From Lachnospiraceae bacterium UBA1766 (GTDB lineage: Bacteria; Bacillota; Clostridia; Lachnospirales; Lachnospiraceae): a stretch of DNA of 20,434 nucleotides. The notes below the pieces were generated by a model. That model saw nothing but the letters and a program-made list of their open reading frames with translations, did not search any database and was not told the DNA's origin. Made by a program: the position numbers and the translations under genes. Each line of letters begins with the position of its first letter. Position 1 is the first letter of the stretch. The stretch lies in contig DCGY01000054.1 in NCBI GenBank assembly GCA_002314715.1, positions 1 to 20,434 of the forward strand, read 5' to 3'. Below are positions 14,831 to 20,434 of the stretch, in pieces.

Positions 14831-17035
14831 TTATTTTAATACGAAATCCGCACCGTTTCCCGTGGTGCTGTCAGGGCCGATAAACACCTTACAATCACCG
14901 GGTTCACTGACATAGTCCATCCGTATATTTAAGAAACGGAACATTTCCTCCGTAACGGTAAAGCTTACCTCCTTGGACTCACCGGGCTGTAATGTAACCT
15001 TGGTAAAGCCCTTTAACTGGCGATTGGGACGAACCACGCTTCCAAATAAATCACAAATATACATCTGTACCGTCTCGGTGCCCTCACGATGTCCTGTGTT
15101 GGTAACGGTTACCTTGGCAATTATCGGCTGTTCCCCGGTCAACTCCTGCGCCGAAAGACTTACCGGGCTGTATGCAAAGGTGGTGTAACCCAATCCGAAA
15201 CCAAAAGGATACAGCATCTTGTCAATCTGATCGATATAACCCATTACAAAGCCCTGCTCCAAGGTGCCGTTATTGGGTCTGCCGGAACGGAAGCGGTTGT
15301 AATAACAAGGCTCCTGGGCAACTACATAAGGGAAGCTCATGGGCAAACGACCACCGGGTTCTTTTGCACCAAACAATACATCTGCAATGGCATTGCCGGT
15401 CTCACAGCCCGGAAACCATGCCATCATCACTGCCTTGGACCAGCCGGAAACCTCCATCAGTTCCAACGGTCTTCCCGCAAATACGATGGTCACAATATTC
15501 TGATTTACTTCCCATACCTTGCGAAGAAGCTCCATCTGCTCTTCCGGAATCTGTAATCTGGTACGGCTTGCCGCTTCACCGGTCATCTGCTGATGTTCTC
15601 CGATACAAAGCACTACCTTGTCTGCATCCTTGGCTGCACGAAGTGCTTCCTCCAAAAGAGGCTCCTTTAAGGAAGCATCGTATCGAAACCATCTGCCGTC
15701 CTTTAACTTAAAATCATGTCCAAACATTTGGCAACCCTTGGCAAAGGTCATGGATGCGTTCTTATTGCTGCCCTCCATGCCTTCTTTTATGGATACCATT
15801 TTGGCCGGATCGGAAGGGAAGGACCAGGAGCCAAATACCTCGTGGCTTGTGGCAAAAGGTCCGATAAAAGCAATTTTCTCTCCTTCCTGTCCCTCAAAGG
15901 GCAGGATATTTTCCTCATTTTTCAATAAACAGAAAGATTTTACGGCCGCTTCCCTTGCCAGCGCTCGGTGTTCCGGGCAAAGAAGCAATTCCTTTTCATC
16001 TTCTTCACTGGCGTCTTTATAGGGATTTTCGAATAATCCCAAATCATTTTTCAAACACAATACATTCCATACGGAAGCATCTATCATTTCCATGGTAATA
16101 ACACCCTGCTTTAGCTGCTCCTCCATATGACGAATATAACTTAAGGACATCATTTCAATGTCCACACCGGCCTTTATAGCCAACTCCCCTGCCTGGGCCT
16201 CATCCTTTGCAATGCCGTGATTTACCAATTCCTTCACAGCACCGTAATCGGAAATCAAAACGCCCTCGAAGCCCATTTCCTCACGAAGCACATCCTTCAT
16301 CAACCAGCTGTTGGCTGTGGAGGGCACGCGGTTTAAGGTATTAAAGGAAGTCATTACAAGCTTTACGCCCTCATCTATCGCTCGCTTATATGCCGGCAAA
16401 TAATCATCCCGCAAGGTTCTTTCGGAAAGCTCTACCGTATCATAATCACGTCCGGCTTCTGCTCCGCCATATCCCGCAAAATGCTTCACACAAGCCGCCA
16501 TACGACCCTTGTCCAAAACAGACTGGCCCTGGTAACCACGTACCATAGCGGCACCCATTTCTCCGTTCAAATAAGGATCTTCACCGGTAGACTCCATAAC
16601 ACGTCCCCATCTGGCATCCCGCACCAAATCCACCATGGGAGAAAAGGTTACATGCACACCGGCCGCGGAGCCTTCCTTTGCAGCCATTTCTGCCAGCTTC
16701 TCCGCCATTTCGGGTTCGAAGGTCGCTCCCTGTCCAAGCGGAACCGGATAGATGGTTTCGTATCCGTTGATAATATCCAACATAAAAATCTGAGGAATCC
16801 TGTGGGGCTGTTTTCCCATACAATAGTCCTGAATTTTCTTCAACTTCGCCGCTCCGCTGATACTGAGCACGGAACCGGCCCGATCCAACTCCTCTCCGGT
16901 AATCTTGAAATAATCCAAGTCACCGGTTACCAAACCGTTCTCTCCATACAAGGTACCGGCCACCTGAAGCAATTGACCGATTTTCTCTTCTAAGGTCATT
17001 TCCGATAATAATTTTTTAAGTTCCGTCTCTTTCAC
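14831..17035 (-). CDS. Glycoside hydrolase family 3 beta-glucosidase (BglX-like), intracellular
   Basis: Retaining glycosidase, probably acting on beta-linked oligosaccharides or aryl-beta-glucosides; 734 aa from the GTG at 17035. Barrel domain: PQIFMLDIINGYETIYPVPL (81-100), ARWGRVMESTGEDPYL (141-156), CVKHFAGYGGAEAGRDY (182-198), and the nucleophile Asp263 in VLISDYGAV. The second alpha/beta domain contains VVLCIGEHQQMTGEAASR. The C-terminal Fn3-like domain has VTVTNTGHREGTETVQMY. No signal peptide is present, so the substrate must be imported. The start is GTG because GGAGG (complement of 17045-17049) lies 9 nt upstream; ATG codons at 17062 and 17101 have no such site and lie at or before the likely transcription start. 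First gene of the prmA-rsmE-nifS-thiI run. Exact substrate uncertain. Confidence 0.93.
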   Translation of the reverse strand: MKETELKKLLSEMTLEEKIGQLLQVAGTLYGENGLVTGDLDYFKITGEELDRAGSVLSISGAAKLKKIQDYCMGKQPHRIPQIFMLDIINGYETIYPVPLGQGATFEPEMAEKLAEMAAKEGSAAGVHVTFSPMVDLVRDARWGRVMESTGEDPYLNGEMGAAMVRGYQGQSVLDKGRMAACVKHFAGYGGAEAGRDYDTVELSERTLRDDYLPAYKRAIDEGVKLVMTSFNTLNRVPSTANSWLMKDVLREEMGFEGVLISDYGAVKELVNHGIAKDEAQAGELAIKAGVDIEMMSLSYIRHMEEQLKQGVITMEMIDASVWNVLCLKNDLGLFENPYKDASEEDEKELLLCPEHRALAREAAVKSFCLLKNEENILPFEGQEGEKIAFIGPFATSHEVFGSWSFPSDPAKMVSIKEGMEGSNKNASMTFAKGCQMFGHDFKLKDGRWFRYDASLKEPLLEEALRAAKDADKVVLCIGEHQQMTGEAASRTRLQIPEEQMELLRKVWEVNQNIVTIVFAGRPLELMEVSGWSKAVMMAWFPGCETGNAIADVLFGAKEPGGRLPMSFPYVVAQEPCYYNRFRSGRPNNGTLEQGFVMGYIDQIDKMLYPFGFGLGYTTFAYSPVSLSAQELTGEQPIIAKVTVTNTGHREGTETVQMYICDLFGSVVRPNRQLKGFTKVTLQPGESKEVSFTVTEEMFRFLNIRMDYVSEPGDCKVFIGPDSTTGNGADFVLK

Positions 17036-17044
17036 ACGAATCTT

Positions 17045-17080
17045 CCTCCGAAAAAAGTCCATATATATTAGATTATAGCA
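17045..17080 (-). promoter_or_regulatory. Extended -10 promoter and ribosome site of the GH3 gene
   Basis: Minus strand TGCTATAAT (complement of 17072-17080) is a perfect extended -10 element; no good -35 is seen at 16-18 nt. GGAGG (17045-17049) follows and fixes the GTG start. A transcript starting near 17065 would have a leader of only about 30 nt. Confidence 0.6.
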
Positions 17081-17141
17081 TATTTTGCCCTTATGGAACA
17101 TAAGGTTTTTTATTTTCCGATTTTTTGTGAGAAAAAAGAAC

Positions 17142-17170
17142 TTTTCTTTTCAAAAGCAGTCTTATATAAT
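17142..17170 (+). promoter_or_regulatory. Serpin promoter with nearby AT-rich palindromes
   Basis: Perfect -10 TATAAT (17165-17170) with a weak -35 TTTTCT (17142-17147) at 17 nt. CTTTTCAAAAG (17146-17156) is an inverted repeat inside the spacer, and AAAAGAA/TTCTTTT (17134-17150) is another over the -35. Operator function is unproven. Confidence 0.5.
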
Positions 17171-17205
17171 GAACGGGACATCCGTTTCAGATGGGAGAAT
17201 GTAAT

Positions 17206-18534
17206 ATGAAAAAGAAATTTGTACTGTTGTTACTTTGTACTGCTATGTTATTGGCCGGTTGCAATACCACAAGTCCGGATCCTTCTCAAGGCTTCGTGGA
17301 GGCCGAGGAACGAGTAAATCAACCCCGGGAATCTTCCGAAACATCTGAGGATCCTCAGGTTCTTGGGGACACAGAACTTGTACCGGTAGAATTGGAAAAC
17401 CAATATGAAAGAGCGGCTTATTTTATCGATCAGGTTTATAATTCCAAAAAACAGAACACCTTGGTAAGTCCCTTATCCCTTAGCATGGCTCTTGGACTGG
17501 TTGCGGAAGGTGCCTCCGGAAATACCGCCAAGGAATTGTACGCATATCTGGGTTCTGAAGACTATGGCAACTTTGCCCGGGAATACATGGCCTTTGCAGA
17601 AAGTCTTACCAGCAAACAAAAGGAAAATCCGGAAGAAGATTTCCTATCCTTTGGCAGTTATTCCTTCGAATACTCTTTGGCCAATTCGATCTGGGTTGAG
17701 AAGCATCAAACCTTAAAGGAAGCTTATCAAAAGGCTGTAGAGAAAAAGTATTCCGCTGCCGCATATTCCGCAGATTTTTCGGATGATATTTCCGGAACCG
17801 TCAAAAGCATTAATTCCTGGTGTAATGACAAGACTCATGGATTAATTCCTTCCATCGTTACTCCGGATTCCATTTCTCCCGATTTGGCAGCGATTCTTTT
17901 GAATTCCCTGTATTTCGAATCTCCCTGGTTAGAGGAGTGGAACTTAACTCAACATAAATTCACCAATCAGGACGGCAGTTCTACGGAACAGGAAATGCTG
18001 ATTGATTATTCTCTTTCTACTTATTATGAAAATGAATACGCAACCGCATTCTCCAAAAATTATTATAATGGTTTTCAATTTATCGGTATTCTTCCCAAAG
18101 AGACCGGTGATTTCCAAATCAGCGATCTGGATTTAAAAAGTCTGCTTTCCTCCGGTACCAATACCTATGACGTACATGCAATTGCACCCAAGCTGAATTT
18201 TGATACCACTGCTGCCAACATTGTGTCCATTCTAAAGGCTCAGGGCATTGAAACTGCCTTTGATTCTCAAAACGCCGATTTTACCGAAATGATTGAAACC
18301 AACGGTCGCGGAAATGTTTATATCAGCGATATTATTCAGAAGTGTAAAATCGAAATGGACCAATACGGAACAAAGGCTGCCGCAGTGACCGCCATTTTTA
18401 TGAGGAACGAATCCATCGCCATCCAGAAACCGAAGGAAGTCAAGGAAGTGTTCTTAGACAGACCCTTCGCATTTCTAATCTATGATTCACACAACGATCA
18501 GATTGCCTTTATCGGTAAGGTAACGAATTTATAA
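17206..18534 (+). CDS. Serpin-family protease inhibitor, secreted lipoprotein
   Basis: 442 aa. A lipoprotein signal peptide (MKKKF, hydrophobic core, LLAGC with Cys19) predicts export and lipid anchoring outside the membrane; a Ser/Pro/Glu-rich linker (20-60) follows. Serpin hallmarks: NTLVSPLSLSMALGLVAEGASGNT (84-107), LNSLYFESPW (232-241), and the C-terminal DRPFAFLIYD and AFIGKV. The reactive-centre hinge is GTKAAAVTA (388-396), rich in small residues as in inhibitory serpins. Counting from Gly388 (P15) puts P1 at Glu402 and P1' at Ser403. The start was moved from 17191 to 17206 because GGGAG lies 8 nt upstream and the signal peptide then has normal shape. Stand-alone plus-strand gene with its own promoter and terminator. 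Target protease unknown; gut-bacterial serpins often act on host or microbial serine proteases. Confidence 0.95.
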   Translation: MKKKFVLLLLCTAMLLAGCNTTSPDPSQGFVEAEERVNQPRESSETSEDPQVLGDTELVPVELENQYERAAYFIDQVYNSKKQNTLVSPLSLSMALGLVAEGASGNTAKELYAYLGSEDYGNFAREYMAFAESLTSKQKENPEEDFLSFGSYSFEYSLANSIWVEKHQTLKEAYQKAVEKKYSAAAYSADFSDDISGTVKSINSWCNDKTHGLIPSIVTPDSISPDLAAILLNSLYFESPWLEEWNLTQHKFTNQDGSSTEQEMLIDYSLSTYYENEYATAFSKNYYNGFQFIGILPKETGDFQISDLDLKSLLSSGTNTYDVHAIAPKLNFDTTAANIVSILKAQGIETAFDSQNADFTEMIETNGRGNVYISDIIQKCKIEMDQYGTKAAAVTAIFMRNESIAIQKPKEVKEVFLDRPFAFLIYDSHNDQIAFIGKVTNL

Positions 18535-18541
18535 AATGCAC

Positions 18542-18579
18542 AAAAAGGCTGATGCAAGAAATCTTGCACCAGCCTTTTT
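18542..18579. terminator. Bidirectional terminator between serpin and dnaJ
   Basis: Long hairpin: AAAAAGGCTG (18542-18551) pairs with CAGCCTTTTT (18570-18579), then after one A-C mismatch TGCAAGA (18553-18559) pairs with TCTTGCA (18562-18568). The T-run ends the stem on both strands, so it can serve the serpin (8 nt after its stop) and dnaJ (17 nt after its stop). Confidence 0.9.
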
Positions 18580-18595
18580 AACCTTTTTTATTTGT

Positions 18596-19768
18596 TTATT
18601 TCCAAAACTTCTTCTTTTTTCCGTCCTTGCCGTCTTTTCCGTCGTCCGGATTCTGTTCCTTGGCTACTGCATTTAAGGAATCATCACAAGCCGCATCAAA
18701 CTGCTTTAACAGTTCCTTTGCTTCATTGCTGAGCTTATCCGGTACTTGAACAACCAATGTAATATAATGGTCACCACGCAACTCTTTATTTCGTAATGAA
18801 GGCACACCCTTTCCTTTCAGACGAATCTTGGTATCGGTCTGGGTACCGGCCTTAACATCATAAATGACTTTTCCGTCAACGGTATCAATAAAGATTTCAC
18901 CGCCAAGTGCTGCTACTGCAAAGGATACCGGTACGGTAGAATAAATGTTCATATCCTGTCTCTGGAAGATCGGATGACGGCCTACGATTACCTCAATCAG
19001 CACATCTCCTCTGGGGCCTCCGTTGACTCCGGGTTCTCCTAAGCCGGGTTTACGAATAGACTGTCCGTTATCAATACCTGCGGGGATATCCACAGAATAC
19101 TTCTTACGCATGGGAATATATCCGGTACCACGACAATCGGAACATTTTTCACGAATAATCTTACCGCTTCCCTGACAATCGGGACAAGCCTGTACATTAC
19201 GTACGGTACCGAAGAAGGATTGCTGTGTATAAACCACCTGGCCCTTACCACCGCACTTGCTACAGGTTTCAGGGGTGGTACCAGGCTTTGCTCCGTTACC
19301 GTTACAGGTTTTACAGGTTTCCTTAACTGTCAGTTCTACTTCCTTTGAGCAGCCGAAAATTGCTTCCTCAAAGGTAATACGAATACTGGTACGGATATTG
19401 TCGCCCTTCATGGGTTCATTGGCTCTTGCTCCGGAGCTTCTTCTTCCGCCGCCAAAGAAATCACCAAAGATATCGCCAAAAATATCGCCGAAATCTGCAC
19501 CATTAAAGTCAAATCCACCGGCTCCGCCTGCACCTCCGTCGAATGCAGCATGACCGAACTGATCATATTGACGCTTCTTGTCTGCATCGCTCAGTACGGC
19601 ATATGCTTCGGAAGCCTCCTTGAATTTCTTCTCAGCCTCTGCGTCTCCCGGATTTGCATCGGGATGATACTTCTTCGCCAAGGTACGATATGCTTTTTTA
19701 ATCGTTGCCTCATCTGCGTTTTTGTCTACGCCAAGGACTTCATAATAATCTCGCTTTTGTTCTGCCAT
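18596..19768 (-). CDS. dnaJ: Chaperone protein DnaJ (type I Hsp40)
   Basis: Co-chaperone that delivers unfolded clients to DnaK and stimulates its ATPase. 390 aa: J domain (about 1-70) with the HPD motif at 35-37, a Gly/Phe-rich region (about 78-108), four CxxCxGxG zinc repeats (Cys152/155, 169/172, 195/198, 209/212), then the two beta-barrel client-binding domains. The C-terminal tail has a small DGK repeat and a basic end (KKKKFWK) that is not typical of the family. It follows dnaK by 147 nt, a gap with a strong hairpin. The ATG has AAAGG 11 nt upstream. prmA, which usually follows dnaJ in Firmicutes, is displaced 3.8 kb by serpin and GH3. Confidence 0.98.
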   Translation of the reverse strand: MAEQKRDYYEVLGVDKNADEATIKKAYRTLAKKYHPDANPGDAEAEKKFKEASEAYAVLSDADKKRQYDQFGHAAFDGGAGGAGGFDFNGADFGDIFGDIFGDFFGGGRRSSGARANEPMKGDNIRTSIRITFEEAIFGCSKEVELTVKETCKTCNGNGAKPGTTPETCSKCGGKGQVVYTQQSFFGTVRNVQACPDCQGSGKIIREKCSDCRGTGYIPMRKKYSVDIPAGIDNGQSIRKPGLGEPGVNGGPRGDVLIEVIVGRHPIFQRQDMNIYSTVPVSFAVAALGGEIFIDTVDGKVIYDVKAGTQTDTKIRLKGKGVPSLRNKELRGDHYITLVVQVPDKLSNEAKELLKQFDAACDDSLNAVAKEQNPDDGKDGKDGKKKKFWK

Positions 19769-19847
19769 GATTGCTTAGCCTTTCTAACCATATTCCTTAA
19801 GGATCCTCCGCCAACGAAACAGAAATTTCAATTGCTTTGGATATACC

Positions 19848-19877
19848 TTACGGGCAACGCCGAAGCCTTGCCCGTAA
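19848..19877 (-). promoter_or_regulatory. UUCG-tetraloop hairpin in the dnaK-dnaJ spacer
   Basis: Minus strand TTACGGGCAA (complement of 19868-19877) pairs with TTGCCCGTAA (complement of 19848-19857); after one G-G mismatch, GC-TTCG-GC closes with a C(UUCG)G tetraloop. No T-run follows, so it is not a classic terminator. It may block exonucleases or reduce dnaJ relative to dnaK (inference). Confidence 0.6.
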
Positions 19878-19915
19878 AAGGTTATTTCTTATACAGAAAT
19901 GTTCATCTCCATATA

Positions 19916-20434
19916 TTATACTTCTCTGAAGTCTCCGTCAATAATATCATCATCGGAACCGGAAGACTGTGCCTGGCCGCCCATATTGCTCATGTCGGGA
20001 CCTGCCTGGCCACCCTGTGCCTGCTGCATGCTCTCATACATCTTGGTAAAGAGAGACTGTGCGGAATTGGTGAGCTTCTCCTTAGCTGCCTTTAATGCAT
20101 CCAAGTCGCTGTCATTCATTTCCTGGTCCTTGGTTCTGTCAAGAATTTCCTTTACAGCTGCCATATCTGCTTCTACTGCAGACTTGTCGCTGTCAGAAAT
20201 CTTGTCGCCAACTTCCTTTAATGCCTTCTCGGTCTGGAATACGAATGCATCTGCATCGTTTCTGACTTCAACTGCTTCCTTACGCTTCTTATCCTGTGCT
20301 TCGAACTCAGCAGCTTCCTTAACTGCTCTTTCGATATCATCATCGGACATATTGGAACCTGCAGTAATGGTAATGTGCTGTTCCTTACCGGTACCAAGAT
20401 CCTTTGCGGATACGTTTACAATACCGTTTGCATC
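19916..20434 (-). CDS. dnaK: Chaperone protein DnaK (Hsp70), C-terminal part only
   Basis: Open at the right window edge. 172 residues are visible, starting DANGIVNVSAKDLGTG, the end of the beta-sandwich substrate-binding domain. The helical lid follows (SDDDIERAVKEAAEFEAQDK, AFVFQTEKALKEVG), then a Gly/Gln/Met-rich linker and the typical bacterial tail DDDIIDGDFREV. DnaK is the ATP-driven Hsp70 that works with DnaJ, encoded next, and with GrpE, outside the window. The reading frame runs unbroken through the edge; the ATG at 20350 is internal, not a start. The upstream part, including the ATPase domain and any CIRCE operator, is not visible. Confidence 0.97.
   Translation of the reverse strand, partial: DANGIVNVSAKDLGTGKEQHITITAGSNMSDDDIERAVKEAAEFEAQDKKRKEAVEVRNDADAFVFQTEKALKEVGDKISDSDKSAVEADMAAVKEILDRTKDQEMNDSDLDALKAAKEKLTNSAQSLFTKMYESMQQAQGGQAGPDMSNMGGQAQSSGSDDDIIDGDFREV

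Noticed and set aside
19726..19791. 21-codon frame overlapping the dnaJ start, possible leader peptide
   Set aside because: It has AAGGA only 2 nt before its ATG, lies mostly inside dnaJ in another frame, and shows nothing peptide-specific; likely chance.

Overview
This 20.4 kb window looks like chromosomal DNA from an anaerobic clostridium, most likely a Lachnospiraceae member. The reasons are moderate GC, strong AGGAGG-type ribosome sites, a type III glutamine synthetase, RNase J, IreB, a rhodanese-less ThiI beside its own cysteine desulfurase, a short MltG-like protein, an HPr-like protein without the phosphorylatable His, and a secreted serpin. No rRNA, tRNA, insertion sequence, phage gene or CRISPR array was found. 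The window is almost fully coding. The longest gene-free stretch is about 230 bases, and bases 1-31 (downstream of the glutamine synthetase) show no clear terminator.

Layout, right to left (most genes are on the minus strand): the 3' end of dnaK, then dnaJ, ending at a bidirectional terminator shared with a plus-strand serpin lipoprotein gene (17206-18534). Divergent from the serpin is a leftward gene run: GH3 beta-glucosidase, prmA, rsmE, cysteine desulfurase, thiI. It ends at a second bidirectional terminator shared with a plus-strand HPr-like gene (10231-10461). Divergent from that gene is a long leftward series: mtaB, a HAD phosphatase, [promoter], ireB, ruvX, a DUF1292 gene, [structured leader], RNase J, ylbF-like, a short mltG-like gene, trmR, trhP, glutamine synthetase III.

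Two syntenic blocks known from Bacillus subtilis are recognisable. The heat-shock block dnaK-dnaJ-prmA-rsmE-mtaB is broken here by serpin+GH3 (between dnaJ and prmA) and by nifS+thiI+HPr-like (between rsmE and mtaB). The yrzL-yrrK-yrzB-yrrL-yrrM-yrrO block (ireB, ruvX, DUF1292, mltG, trmR, trhP) is here broken by RNase J and a YlbF-family gene. Functionally the window is rich in tRNA modification: MtaB (ms2t6A37), ThiI plus desulfurase (s4U8), and TrhP plus TrmR (5-methoxyuridine at wobble position 34). It also holds RNA processing and decay (RNase J, YlbF, RuvX), rRNA and ribosomal protein methylation (RsmE, PrmA), and protein folding (DnaK, DnaJ).

The best candidates for something undescribed are the roughly 200-nt leader of the RNase J gene, which can fold into two mutually exclusive structures; a stand-alone MltG N-terminal membrane protein without a catalytic domain; an HPr-fold protein lacking His15 but keeping the Ser46-type site; and a serpin lipoprotein whose counted P1 residue is Glu.
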